Assembly: GCA_016713325.1 (NCBI GenBank)
Contig: JADJPJ010000085.1
Coordinates: 1-22,890, forward strand
Length of the DNA: 22,890 nucleotides
Reading direction: 5' to 3'
Source of the DNA: Candidatus Flexifilum affinis
GTDB taxonomy: Bacteria; Chloroflexota; Anaerolineae; Aggregatilineales; Phototrophicaceae
This document shows positions 7,501 through 17,612 of this stretch, in pieces. The notes under the pieces were generated by a model. The model saw only the letters and a program-made list of their open reading frames with translations, made no database searches and was not told where the DNA came from. The position numbers and the translations under genes are program-made. Every line of letters starts with the position of its first letter. Position 1 is the stretch's first letter.

Positions 7501-7955
7501 ATGCCCAGGGCGCCCTTTCAGGTTGCGATCTACCCCTTTCGCCGGCGAGATCGTGGGGATTGGGAGTATGCGTTGTTCCGGCGGGCCAATGAAGGTTACT
7601 GGCAGCCGATTGCCGGCGGTGGAGAAGACGACGAGACTCCTGAAGAGGCCGCCCGGCGGGAGGCTATGGAGGAGGCACACCTTCCGCCGGATGGTGCTTA
7701 CGCTGCCTTGCAGACGATGACCTATGTGCCCACCACCCACTTCAAGGCACACGACTCGTGGGGCGCCCAGATCGTCGTCATTCCGCTGCACTACTCGCTG
7801 TCCAGGTCAGCAGCCATGAGCTGGTGCTCTCCCATGAGCATTCCGAATGCCGGTGGGTGAGCTTCGAAGCGGCGCGCGATTTGCTGCGCTGGGACAGCGA
7901 CAGGACGGCGCTCTGGGAACTCGATCAGCGGCTGCGCAGGAAGCTGCTCCGGTAA
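7501..7955 (+). CDS. Nudix hydrolase (one frameshift)
   Basis: Hydrolyses a nucleoside diphosphate linked to another moiety; substrate not predictable from sequence. The Nudix box is seen in GGGEDDETPEEAARREAMEE (about residues 33-52), fitting Gx5Ex7REUxEE, although the usual glycine two residues after EE is a histidine (EEAHL). The first part reads MPRAPFQVAIYPFRR to IVVIPLHYS. One missing base near 7795-7802 shifts the frame; the remainder reads VQVSSHELVLSHEHSECRW, VSFEAARDLL and ELDQRLRRKLLR, then stop at 7955. About 151 residues. The W-V-S-F-E-A-A-R-D-L-L segment is the usual C-terminal motif of dNTP-type Nudix proteins. GGAGG sits 9 bases before the ATG. Confidence 0.88.
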
Positions 7956-8058
7956 AATCTCCTGGGCCACATTACGATTCGTCGCTCAATTCGCAATCGG
8001 AGGGGGCGCAGAATCGACGTACACTGAAGACAGTGCTGCATTCATAGCGAGGAACGCC

Positions 8059-10643
8059 GTGAAACGTCTTCTTCTAATGGTACCCCTTGTTGTTCTCCTT
8101 CTCAGCCTCGCCCTTCCCGCCGCCGCGCAGAGCGAAACACCGATATGCAACCCGCAGCTCCCGCCGCGCCTGGGCTACGGCGTGGCCGGCATCGTCACCC
8201 GGACCGATAACCCGACGCCCGTGCGCGTCCGCGAGCAGCCGACTACCGGCGCACCGATTGTCGCCATGCTCGACGAGGGGTCGCGCTTCATCGTCATCGG
8301 CTATCTACCCACTTGCGCCGATGGCATCACCTGGTGGCAGATCACCACCGGCGACACCCCCTACGCCAGCGGCGAGGGGATCATCGAAGGCTACATCGCC
8401 GAGGGGGTCGAGGAGACTTATTTCATCGAGCCGTACACCCCGGCGCTGGCGCTGCCTGCCGGGCAGATCCCGGTAGCCGGCCCGCCGCAGATCACGCCGT
8501 TCAGTAACCCCCTGCCGACGGTGCCTCCGGTCAGCGCCATGCCGATTCTGCAAGACTCCTTTGCGCAGTGGACGTGGCCGCCGGAGACCTACATCGACGA
8601 CTTCGAAATTCCCGATCCGCGGACGCTGACCCTGCCGGTTGCCTACGCCGGGAACATGCCGTCGCTGCCGATCGATCTCAGTCAGGTCGCCTATCTGGAC
8701 GATGCCGGGCTTTCGCCGGCCCAGCTTGAGGCCCTGTCGCGTAACGGCTTCGTCGTGGTGCCCGCCGGGCGCTCCTGGCCGGAGCAGTCGCTCTGGCAGG
8801 ACAGCGCCACCGGCCGCTCCAACTACATCTCGACCGACATGATGCTGAGCAACCTCTACTACATCTACCGCTACACATTGATGTATCTGGAGACCAGCAC
8901 GTTTTACAACCAGTTGGCGACTATCGCTTCGCAGGGATTCCTCCAGGCGCAGGCGCAGTGGCAAACGGCCAGGGGTACCCCGCTGGAGGAACCTGCCCGT
9001 AACGCCGCCCTCTATTACGCCGTCATGCTGCTGCTGCTGAATGATGGCGAAGAGGCCCTGTTCGCCGGCACGTCGACGGCCGAGTTCTACAGCGCCTTCA
9101 TCACCGTCTTCCCGTCCGAGACGCTCGCCGCCGCCGATCCGGACCTGCTCACCCTGGCGCAGCCGATCGTGGAGGGGATTCGCGCCGCGCAGGGAGGCGC
9201 GTCGATCCCCTTCCTGGAGAACTACAGCGAGGATTTCGGTCTGTACAAGCCGCGCAGCCACTACGAGAACGACGCTCTGCTCGGCAGTTACTTCCGCGCC
9301 ATCACCTGGCTGGGTCGCATCACCTTCCGGCTTGACAGCGCCGCCGATACGCTGGCCGGCCTGCTCGTGCTGCGGGCGATGGCGGCAGCGAGGCGGCTCT
9401 GACGGCCTGGACGAATTTCAACGATACGATCGAATTCCTGATCGGCCCGTCGGACAACCTGCGGCCGACCGATCTGCTGCCCATTGCCCGCCCGCTCTAC
9501 GGTGACGATCTGCCGCTCGATGCCCTGGCCGACCCCGCCACCCTGGAGGCCTTCCGCGCCGCCGCGCGCGAACTGCCCCCGCCGCGCATCAACAGCCTGC
9601 AGCTCGATGCCGGCACGTCGGCCGAGGATATGCGCGAGGCCGGGCGCGGCTTCCGCCTGTTCGGCGGCCGCTATACGCTCGATGCCGAGTACTTCCAGCG
9701 CCTGATGGACCCGGATGTGCCGGGTCGCGCGCTGCCAACCGGCCTGGATCTGGCGGCGGCCTTCGGCTCAGATGCCGCCTACGCGCTGCTGGAAGAGGCC
9801 GGCCTGACCAGCTTCGCCGACTACATCCCGGCGCTCTCCGCCCTGCGCGAGCAGACGGCCTCCATTGCACCGGATAGCTGGATGGAAAACGCCTATGGAA
9901 GCTGGCTGTGGGCGCTTCAGCCGCTGCTGAACAACGATCCGGCGCTGGAGCCGCCGCTGATGGCCACCGACGCCTGGCAGCGCCACGAGATTAGCACGGC
10001 GCTGGCCAGTTGGACGGCCCTCAAGAACGCGACCGCGGCCTACACGCTGCTGCCCGGCGGCCTGGGTGGGTGCGGCGAAACGGTCGAACTGACCACCTAC
10101 ACCACGTTCGAGCATAATCCGCTGGTCTTCGCGCGCATCGCCATTCTCTGCAATCTCCTGGCTTCCGGCCTGGAGGCGCGCGGTTTCGACCAGTACATGA
10201 TGGGTTCCGTAGTGAGACAGGCACGCACCAATGCCGTGCTGTCGGCCATTTCCGCCGATGCGGCCCGGCGCGAGATCGCCGGTGAGTCGATCCCGGATGA
10301 GGTGCAGTGGTTCTTCCAGGAACGATTCCGCAGCGCCTACGGCTATGTGCGCATCGATCTGATGCAGTACGATGGCGACCCGCCGCGCAACGTCGCGGTC
10401 TCCGCGCTCGTGGCGACCAGCCGGGCCGGCTATTTGCAGGAGGGCGTCGGCCTGATCGACGATCTCTACGTGGTCAGCGACCGGCCGGAGGGCTTGCAGC
10501 TTGTGCGCGGTCCCGTCTACAGCTATTACGAGTGGGTCGACACCAGCGGCCAGGCGATGACCGACTCCGTCTGGCGCGATCAGTTGGATGCCGGGACGAA
10601 CCCGCCGCGACCGACATGGGTGGATCTGTATCTCGTGCCGTGA
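8059..10643 (+). CDS. Secreted SH3b-DUF3160 protein (one frameshift)
   Basis: Function unknown. A signal peptide (MKRLLLMVPLVVLLLSLALP, cleavage near AAAQ) leads to an SH3b-like domain at about residues 35-120 (PVRVREQPTTGAPIVAMLDE then WWQITTGD and GYIAEG). From about residue 210 it matches the DUF3160 pattern: LSPAQLEALSRNGFVVVPAG, YISTDMMLSNLYYIYRYTL, then a long helical region. The frame breaks near 9380, where one G appears lost (GATGGCGGC for GATGGGCGGC). It continues GGSEAALTAWTNFNDTIEFL and runs unbroken to 10643, including HEISTALASWTALKNATAAY and a C-terminal YDGDPPRNVAVSALVATS. About 861 residues. GTG start at 8059 with AGGA upstream. It is probably exported; wall binding via SH3b is an inference. 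Confidence 0.85.
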
Positions 10644-10673
10644 TCCTTTATATCGACTTTGCCCGCCAGGTGT

Positions 10674-10679
10674 TACAAT
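10674..10679 (+). promoter_or_regulatory. Possible -10 box before the 57-residue gene
   Basis: TACAAT preceded by GTGT lies 30 bases after the DUF3160 stop and about 48 bases before the next ATG. No convincing -35 hexamer is present at 16-18 bases, so the small gene may instead be co-transcribed with its upstream neighbour. Confidence 0.25.
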
Positions 10680-10727
10680 GGGAACGCTTTCGTCAACAAA
10701 CGAGTGGTTCAGGAAAGGCTGCCTCTG

Positions 10728-10901
10728 ATGGATACCCTGGTAGGCTGGATTATCATTGCCGTTGCCGCACTGACCGTCGCCGGCACTATCCTTATGGTGG
10801 CGAACGAGAAGATCGAGCACGAAGAGCACTTCATCCCTCCTGCGACGCCCGCCGACAACGCGCCGCAGAGCGGACATGACAAGGCGAGCGAAGCATCCTG
10901 A
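10728..10901 (+). CDS. Small single-helix membrane protein
   Basis: Family not recognised. 57 residues. It has an N-terminal membrane helix, MDTLVGWIIIAVAALTVAGT followed by ILMVA, then a charged cytoplasmic or exoplasmic tail (NEKIEHEEHFIPPATPADNA and onward) rich in His, Glu and Pro. AGGAAAGG lies about 10 bases before the ATG at 10728, which decides the start over an in-frame upstream ATG near 10659. It is 84 bases after the secreted DUF3160 gene on the same strand. The size and layout resemble small accessory subunits of membrane complexes, but no partner is evident. Confidence 0.6.
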   Translation: MDTLVGWIIIAVAALTVAGTILMVANEKIEHEEHFIPPATPADNAPQSGHDKASEAS

Positions 10902-10949
10902 CGGCCGGTTCCGCCCCTTCGTCCCCATTCCAATACGGTTGTGCAGCAG

Positions 10950-10976
10950 GCCGCCAGGGAGTATTCTCCTGGCGGC
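10950..10976 (+). terminator. Terminator-like hairpin after the small membrane protein
   Basis: GCCGCCAGG and CCTGGCGGC form a 9-bp stem around a loop of about nine bases, 48 bases past the stop at 10901. No T tract follows, so termination strength is uncertain. Its stem resembles the terminator at 18187-18226. Confidence 0.4.
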
Positions 10977-11006
10977 TTGGTGAACCCCCACTGGTTCCCA
11001 CGACGC

Positions 11007-14000
11007 ATGCCCCAACGGCGACTCCTTCCTGATCTGCTTGTTGCGCTGGCCCTCCTGGCGCTGACGCTGCTCGCCTACCATCGACTCGCTTTCTCCGACT
11101 GGATCATGGCGCGTGGGGACACCTTCAGCTACCACTACCCCTACTGGCAGAGTCGCGCCGAAGCCTTTCGTGCCGGCCGTCTGCCGCTGTGGACGCCCGA
11201 CCTGTTCATGGCGCGCCGCTGCTGGCCAACCCGCAGATCGGCGCGTTCTACCCACCCAACTGGCTGGTTGCCCCGCTCGATCCGCCCGACGCGGTGCGGG
11301 TCAGCGCCATCGGCCACGTCTTCTGGGCAGCACTGGGCGCTTACCTGCTGGCGCGGCGGGCGCTGGGCGTCGCCGGCCGGCGGCGCTGATCGGGGCCGTC
11401 GGCTTCGCGCTGGGCGGGCACCTCGGCGCCCATGTCGAGCAAATTAACCAGCTTCAGGGGTTGGCCTGGCTCCCCTGGCTGCTGGTGTTGTTTGATGCGA
11501 ACCTCACCCCCACTCGCTTCGCTCGTCTCCCCCTCTCCATATGGAGAGGGGGTTGGGGGGTGAGGTTTTTCCTCCTCGCCATGGCCTGGGCGATGCAAAT
11601 CTTCAGCGGGCACACGCAGACGGTGTTCATCAGCGGAGTGGCGCTCGGCCTGTACGCGCTGTGCACCCGCCCCGTCCGCGGGCTGCTGACGCTGGCCGCC
11701 GCCGGCATCGCCGCCGTGCTGCTGGCGCTGCCACAGCTCATCCCGACGCTGGAACTCGCCAGCCTGTCCAACCGCAGCGGTGGCTTCAACGTCAATCAGG
11801 CGACGGCCTTCTCCTTCAGTCCGTTTGTGACCGGGCGCGGCCTGCTGCCCAGCTACGACCACATGATCTTCAGCGAGTACATCGCCTATCCCGGCATCCT
11901 CATGCTGGCCCTGGCCTGGGTGGGGGTGTTTGGGAGACGCACCCGCGAACCTCACCCCCTCGCTTCGCTTCGTCTCCCCCTCTCCGCACGGAGAGAGGGG
12001 GCTAGGGCCGGGGTGAGGTTCGACAGGGCAGGCCCGCCCACGGGGGAGGACGGGGGCTCACGCTGGGAGGGTTCCCCGGACAGGGCCGGCCCTGTCCCTA
12101 CGACTCCGCCGTCTTTTCGGGAACCCATCGACGCGCTGGATCGTGCTGGCGGGGGTTGGCCTGTTCCTGGCCTACGGGCTGTACAACCCGATCTATCTGG
12201 CGCTGGCCAGTCTGCCGGGCTTCAATCTGTTCCGTGTGCCGGCGCGCTGGCTGGCGTTGTTCTCCCTGGGCGTGGCCATGCTGTCGGCGCTCGGCGCGGA
12301 AACCCTGCTGCGATCCGCTGTCGCGTCGAGATGGCGCGCTGTGCCCCTGCGCCGTGCGGCCGGCTTCGCCGTCGTCATCGTCGCGCTGATGGCCCTGGCG
12401 CCGCTGGCCGCCCGCACTCCGGATCAGACGCCGACCTTACCCGCCGGAGCCGATCACCTGGGCCGGTTGGGGTGTCGCGCTGGCCCTCGGCATGGTGATA
12501 GTGCTGATAGCAGGCAGCGAGCGGCCGCGCAGTAGCGCGCCACTACAATATGAGGGGCGTAGGGACACGCTATTGCGTGTCCGTCGACTTTCAGGCCTGC
12601 ACCCGGGGAACGGTATTCTCCTCCTCGCCGCCGCCGTGCTGGAACTGCTGCTGGCCTCTGGCGCGCTGGCCTACAACCAGCTTGTGCCGCCCGACGCCTT
12701 CTCGGCCCAGCGCTTCAGCATCAGCCAGATGCTCGTATACACGGAAGCGAATGCCGCCGAGGGCGCGCCGCCCGGCCGGCTGCTCAGCCCGAGCGATCTG
12801 CGCTTCGACCCCGGCGACCGGGCGGCGCTGGAGGCGCGCTACGACTCCCTGGGCATCACTGGCGAGGCGCGGGCGCTGGCCTTCGACACCATCAAGCTCA
12901 AAGAGGTGCTGGCCGCCAACCAGCCGCTGCTGTGGGGCATCCCCTCGATCGACGGTTTCGACGGTGGTCTGCTGCCGACGGGCTACTACACCGCCTTCAC
13001 CTCGCTGCTGCTGCCGGAGGGGACGCTGCGCACGCTCGACGGACGGCTGCGCGAGATCCTCTACGACGATTCCTGCGGCGGTCCCTGCATCCCGGACGAG
13101 CGCTGGCTGCGGCTGACTGACAGGCGCTATCTGCTGACCGACAAGGTCTACGATCTGGTGCGCGAAGGCGTCTTCTACGACACGGCGCTGCCCACGGAAG
13201 GCGCTGCGATTCACCCGAACCGGACCGGTTCCCGCCTTGGCGGTCGAGGTGCTCTATGCGTGCACCGTCGATCCCTGCGCCGCCCCTGAACTGACCGCCG
13301 GCGGCCTCGTGCTTCAGGCCGTCCTCACTGATGTGCCGGTCGATCGCTACCGGATGGCGCGCTACACCCTGAGTCTTACGAGCCGGTCGAGTCGATCGCC
13401 GTTGCCGGCGAAACGAACACCCTGACCCGAGCGGTCACGCTGGTCAACCCGGCGGACGAGACGTTCGAGCAGTTGGCTCCGGACCCGTTCCGGCGCCAAC
13501 TGTCGTCGGACATCAAACTCTATGAGCAGGAAACGCTGCCGAGGGCATTCGTCGTGACGGCGCCACCGCGCTGCGTGGCCGACGATATCTATGGGACAGA
13601 AGAGGCCCTTGAGGCGATGCGCGCCCCGGAACTTCGACCCGGCTCTGGATCTGATCCTGGCCGGCGCGGCCTGTGATGGGGACGACGCGCTGACCGATCC
13701 CACAGGTCTATCCCCGGCGTCGGTCGAATTTATGTCGTATCTGCCGGAGCGTATCGAACTGCGGGTTGGGACGGACGCGCCGGGCCTGCTGCTGCTGGCG
13801 GATGCCTACTACCCCGGCTGGACCGCGACGGTCGACGGCCAGCCGGCTCCCGTCTACCGCGCCGACGTGATGTTCCGCGCCGTGCCCGTGCCCGCCGGAT
13901 CGCACGAAGTCGTGTTTGAGTACCGGCCCTGGTGGCTGCCTGGCATTCTGATCGGGGGTGGGGCACTGTGGCTGCTGGCGATCGGCGCTGCAATTTTTCT

Positions 14001-14052
14001 TAAGGTTCGGACATTTCATAAATCTCAAGACAAGTCGGAGAATCTGTCATGA
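11007..14052 (+). CDS. YfhO-like multispanning membrane protein (multiple frameshifts and repeat insertions)
   Basis: YfhO-family membrane protein (GT-C-like fold; probably envelope glycan or lipid glycosylation, role unproven). N-terminus: MPQRRLLPDLLVALALLALT, then GDTFSYHYPYWQ, PLWTPDLFMG, APLLANPQIGAFYPPNWL, then WLPWLLVLFD, FSGHTQTVFISG, LLPSYDHMIFSEY, LASLPGFNLFRVPARWLALF. Its exoplasmic C-terminus reads LLLLADAYYPGWTATVDGQ, APVYRADVMFRAVPVPAGSH, EVVFEYRPWW, then a last helix and stop at 14052; this ending is diagnostic of the family. About 1,015 codons. At least seven indels, near 11213, 11385, 12105, 12435, 13215, 13372 and 13625; for example ATGGCGCGCC for ATGGGCGCGCC. Palindromic repeats at 11500, 11948, 12078 and 12558 lie inside the reading frame. 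It may be a broken gene, but the indels match those of its neighbours. Confidence 0.8.
11500..11567. repeat. Palindromic repeat A, copy 1, inside the YfhO-like gene
   Basis: Outer arms AACCTCACCCCC (11500-11511) and GGGGGGTGAGGTT (11555-11567) pair; inside them 11529-11552 is a perfect 24-base palindrome with centre CTCCATATGGAG. The host frame is open on both sides: LLVLFD before and FFLLAMAWAMQIFSGH after, with about 23 element-encoded residues (starting NLTPTRFARL) between two membrane helices. Confidence 0.8.
11948..12020. repeat. Palindromic repeat A, copy 2, inside the YfhO-like gene
   Basis: Same architecture and near-identical ends as copy 1: AACCTCACCCCCTCGCTTCG at the left, CTCCCCCTCTCC and GGAGAGAGGGGG in the middle, GGGGTGAGGTT at the right. 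The central six bases differ from copy 1 and there is one extra G in the right inner arm. It follows VGVFGRR in the host protein and is 57 bases before palindrome B copy 1. Confidence 0.8.
12078..12102. repeat. Palindromic repeat B, copy 1
   Basis: GGACAGGGCCGGCCCTGTCC is a perfect 20-base palindrome, followed by CTACG. It lies between repeat A copy 2 and the point where the host protein resumes as RRLFGNPSTRWIVLAGVG. The frame on the two sides differs by one base, so an indel or an out-of-frame insertion lies in 12020-12105. Confidence 0.75.
12558..12585. repeat. Palindromic repeat B, copy 2, inside the YfhO-like gene
   Basis: CGTAGGGACACGC and GCGTGTCC form an 8-bp perfect stem (GGACACGC with GCGTGTCC) around TATT. 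The left flank CGTAGGGACA mirrors the right flank TGTCCCTACG of copy 1. The host frame is open through it, giving EGRRDTLLRVRR between GSERPRSSAP and the next membrane helix. Confidence 0.7.
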
Positions 14053-14054
14053 AT

Positions 14055-14078
14055 CTGAAGACCTGTTATGGTCTTCGG
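14055..14078 (+). terminator. Hairpin immediately after the YfhO-like gene
   Basis: GAAGACC (14057-14063) and GGTCTTC (14070-14076) form a perfect 7-bp stem with a 6-base loop, extended by one C-G pair across a G-U pair. It starts two bases after the stop. No T tract follows, so it may be a weak terminator or a 3-prime stabiliser. Confidence 0.4.
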
Positions 14079-14219
14079 CTCCCGAATCCTTGACAAGAAC
14101 CAAATGGTGTAAAGGATCTGATAAGGTTTGGCGCAACCTCTTTACGTCAGGCGCAGTTAATAGTACATTTGGAAAGGTACCAATTCATCCATGAAGATGG
14201 AGGATAGAGGTTTATCGTA

Positions 14220-14650
14220 ATGTTGGACAAATTCCGGGTTCTCATCGTAGAAGACAACGCCGACCTGCTGCTTTTGTACAGCAAGACGATGCAGACCTTG
14301 GGCCTTGAAATCGATCCGGTGACCAGCCTGGCCAATGCCCTGAACTGGTCACACGGCGCCACTACGACCTGATCATCTGCGACATGCGTCTGGGTGGCGA
14401 TCATGGCACCGAACTGCTGCGCTATCTGAAGGCCAAAGAGATCGAAGGCGCCGAGGTCATCATCGTCTCGGGCGAAGACCACTATCGCGACGCCTGCCGC
14501 CAGATCGGCTTCGATCCGTTTCTCTCCAAACCGGTGTCGATGCGCGAACTCAAGACGCTGGTCACCCGCCTGTTGTCGCCGCGCCTGGAGTCGGTTTCTC
14601 AGCCTGCCGCAGTCACCGCGCCTTCTACGAGCCTGCCGCACGCCATCTGA
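14220..14650 (+). CDS. Stand-alone response regulator receiver protein (one frameshift)
   Basis: Single-domain CheY-like receiver that would accept phosphate from a histidine kinase; no kinase or output domain is in the window. Residues 1-40 read MLDKFRVLIVEDNADLLLLY, with the acidic pair E-D of the active site. One G is missing near 14350 (CTGAAC for CTGGAAC); the corrected frame reads NALELVTRRHYDLIICDMRL, placing the phospho-acceptor Asp in ICDMRLGG. Then VIIVSGED (the Ser/Thr position) and FLSKPVSM (the conserved Lys). A short Ala/Pro/Ser tail ends at 14650. 143 residues. GGAGG lies upstream of the ATG at 14220. It is followed by its own terminator. Confidence 0.9.
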
Positions 14651-14684
14651 ATCTGTGCGCTGACGCGCTGTTTGAAGACATGAA

Positions 14685-14719
14685 AACGCCCTGGCCAACT
14701 GGCCAGGGCGTTGTTTTTT
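14685..14719 (+). terminator. Rho-independent terminator after the response regulator
   Basis: AACGCCCTGGCC (14685-14696) pairs perfectly with GGCCAGGGCGTT (14701-14712) around loop AACT and is followed by GTTTTTTC. Textbook intrinsic terminator 34 bases past the stop; the minus strand also has a short T run, so it could work both ways. Confidence 0.92.
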
Positions 14720-14775
14720 CTGCATGAGAAATCATGCTAAGATGATTTTCCACAAGGTGTGAAGGTTGAGGTCGT

Positions 14776-17484
14776 ATGGCTCAAAGGGCTCCTGACGTTG
14801 AGGGCATCATGCCAGCCTCGCTGACCGGCCGTGAACGCGACATCCTCTCCCTGCTCGTTCAAGGTCTCACGAACGGCGAAATCGCCGATCACCTCGTCCT
14901 CTCCACCAATACGGTCAAATGGTATGTGCGCCAGCTCCTGAACAAACTGGGGGTCGAGAATCGGCGGCAAATTGTCGCACGTGCCAAAGCCCTGAATCTG
15001 CTCGGCACACCGGTCGATGTTTCAATCCGCTCGCATAACTTGCCGGCGCCGACCACGCAGTTCTTCGGACGCAGCGACGAAATCGCGCAGTTGCGACGGC
15101 TGCTCGACGACAAATCGAACCGACTGATCACGCTGATCGCCGCGGGCGGAATGGGCAAGACCCGGTTGGCCCTGGCTACGGCGGAGAGCTGCCTTGCGGC
15201 GTTCTCCGATGGCGTGTACTTCATGCCGCTCAGCGCGCTGCGGACGCCGGATCAGCTCCTGCCGCTCATTGCCGACACCATCGGGTTGCAGATCACGGCA
15301 GACCAGCGCACGTCGCAGCAGCAGCTTGCCCATTTCCTCAGGGACCGTCATCTTCTCCTAATCCTCGACAATTTCGAGCATCTTCTGAATGGCGTAGAGT
15401 TGCTCATCGACCTGCTGGAAGCTGCACCTCATCTGCGCCTCCTGCTGACTTCACGAGAGCGGCTCAACGTCCGATGCGAGACGCTGTTCGCGGTTGGAGG
15501 GTTGTCCTATCCCAAAACCGTCGGGGATGACGGTGTCCTCGATTACAGCGCCGTGCAGCTCTTCCTGGAATGTGCGCGCCGGCAGAATCCCCGGATGTCC
15601 GTCCAGGACCTGGCATCGGTGGTCCACATCTGCCAGATGACCCAGGGGATGCCGCTGGCCGTTGAACTCGCGGCCGCGTGGGTGGGGTTGCTATCTCCCG
15701 CGGAAGTAGCCGCCGAAATTGGGCGGGGAATCGACTTCTTGCAGACCAATCTGCGAGATGTTCCCGAAAGACAGCGAAGCATTATCGCCGTCTTCCGAAG
15801 CATCCTGGAGGCGTCTCAGTGAAGAAGAGCAGCGTGTTTTCCGTGCGCTGTCGGTGTTTCGCGGGGCTTCACCCAGGAGGCCGCGCTCAAGACGATGGGC
15901 ACGCATCTCCCCATCCTCCTGGAACTGGTGAACAAATCGCTGATCTCACGCAGCACACGCGGCGGAAGATATGAGATCCATGAACTGCTGCGTCAATTCG
16001 CGGAAGAGCAGTTGAAACGATCGGGCGAACTCGCGGCGGCCCTCGGTCGGCACTCCGCTTTTTTTGTGGCGTTTGTGAATGCGCGCCTGCCGATTTTGCA
16101 GAGCCGAAATCCGCAAGCGGCGCTCGACGAGATACAGGCTGACTTCGATAACATCCGGCAGGCGGTGCTGTATTTTCTGAAGCAACCGGAGACAGGGGCG
16201 ATTTCGGCTCTGGAACAGATTTCCGACAGTCTGCGTGTGTTCTTCGAGGCGGAAGTACACTTTTCGGCGTCCGTACGACATCCCGGACTGCCTTACCTGA
16301 GCCTCCGCCTGTTCTTCGCGGCGCGCGACCAATTCAGCGCCGACGCCGAAGTGATCTTTCGAGCCGCTTTGGACCGGACGGCCACTTCAGAAACCGAAGC
16401 CACCCTGCGCGAAGGCCTCGCCGATGCGCTCCAGGTGAGAGGGGAGTGTGATGCGGCAGGCCGCGAATATGAGCAGGCAAGACGACTGCTGCCGGAAACG
16501 CAGTTCGCCGTGCAGGCGCGTCTGCTGCGAAAGCACGCGCAGGTTTTCGATTCGCAGCGCCGCCTCAGCGAAGCGCTCGCGCTTCTGGCCGACGCGGAAC
16601 ACATGCTTTCCCGCGAGACGAATCGCGACGAGACATGGTGGCAGGAATGGATTGCTATCCAGAACAGCCTGGTTTCCGCCTATTTCTTCCTCGGCGACAC
16701 GCAGGCGATTGGCGAGCGTGCCGACGGCATTCGCACGGTGGTCGATCGCTATGGCACACCGGCGCTGCGCTTTGATTTCTACACCAGCGGCAACATGATC
16801 GAGTTGCTGAAGAATCAGTTTGTGGTGACGGATAGGGCTATGGAATATGCCCGTCTGGGGTTGGGGGCGGCCCTCGAAACCGGGTCGCTGCTCAAGATCT
16901 CGATTGGACATTTCCGCATTGGCCTGACCTATTTCTGTCTGGAACAGTGGTCGGAAGCCGAGTCCGAGTTTCAGGCCGGATTGGCCATCGCGGATCGCGT
17001 CGGGAATATCCTCGCGCAGACCCTGTGCACAACCTTCATGGCCACCATGTTTCGACGGTGCTTGCAGGTCGAAGCGGTCGAGCATTGGGCGACGGTCACG
17101 CTTCAAATCGCCGGTTCTGCGGGAATCGACCTATATCTGGCAGCCGCCAAAGCCAATCTGGCATGGGTGGACTGGCGTCGGGGCCAGACCCGCCGTGCGG
17201 TTACGCTGGCGCAGGAAGCGATGGACATCTGGGAACGGGTCTCGCCTCGCTACCCGGTGCGCTGGCAGGCGCAGTGGATCCTGCTTGGCCATGCGCTGAG
17301 AGAGGGACGTCTCGCGGACGGCATCGACTATGGACGGAGCCTGTTCGGTCAGCAAGCCCTCAACGACCAGGTCATGCGCCCGCTCTCGAAGGCGATTTCG
17401 GCATGGGACAGCGGCGCGGAGGACGACGCGTTGACTCACATGTCGCTTGTTTTGTCCGCCGCCACCGTCTTCGGTTACCTCTGA
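14776..17484 (+). CDS. HTH-first NB-ARC/LuxR-type transcriptional regulator with TPR-like C-terminus
   Basis: Large signal-transduction ATPase regulator, about 902 residues. A LuxR/GerE helix-turn-helix is at about 16-72 (LTGRERDILSLLVQGLTNGE, then STNTVKWYVRQLLNKLG). It is followed by FFGRSDEIAQLRRLL, Walker A AAGGMGKTR (122-130), Walker B LLLILDN (193-199), LLTSRERL (223-230) and the GMPLAVELAAAWVGLL motif of NB-ARC/AP-ATPases. The C-terminal half is helical and TPR-like (NPQAALDEIQADFDNIRQAV; QAIGERADGIRTVVDRYG). Two compensating indels: one extra C near 15797 (TTCCGAAG) and one missing G near 15860 (GCGGGGCTTC). Between them the correct frame reads ASWRRLSEEEQRVFRALSVF. The usual order puts the HTH last. 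Ligand and targets unknown; the downstream cyclase may be a target. Confidence 0.88.
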
Positions 17485-17612
17485 CGGTTTTCACCCATTG
17501 CCAACTTCATTCCGATTCCATCCTATTGGGAGGGTGTCAGCCTTCAGCGAATCTCCTATGCTGTGAACATCGAATTCTTCTTCACACGATGAGACGTTCC
17601 TGGAGGAATGAA

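Noticed and set aside
8305..9261. Leftward open frame of 318 codons
   Set aside because: Antisense shadow of the SH3b-DUF3160 gene, Arg/Gly/Gln-rich without a domain.
9768..11255. Leftward open frame of 495 codons
   Set aside because: Antisense to the DUF3160 C-terminus, the small membrane gene and the YfhO-like start; no recognisable motif and it ignores a gene boundary.
11007..14052. Several separate genes instead of one YfhO-like gene
   Set aside because: The pieces follow in order along one family pattern, with breaks at single-base runs and no internal ribosome sites.
14090..14118. Sigma70-like promoter TTGACA before the response regulator
   Set aside because: The -35 is perfect but no acceptable -10 lies 16-18 bases downstream, so I do not list it as a feature.
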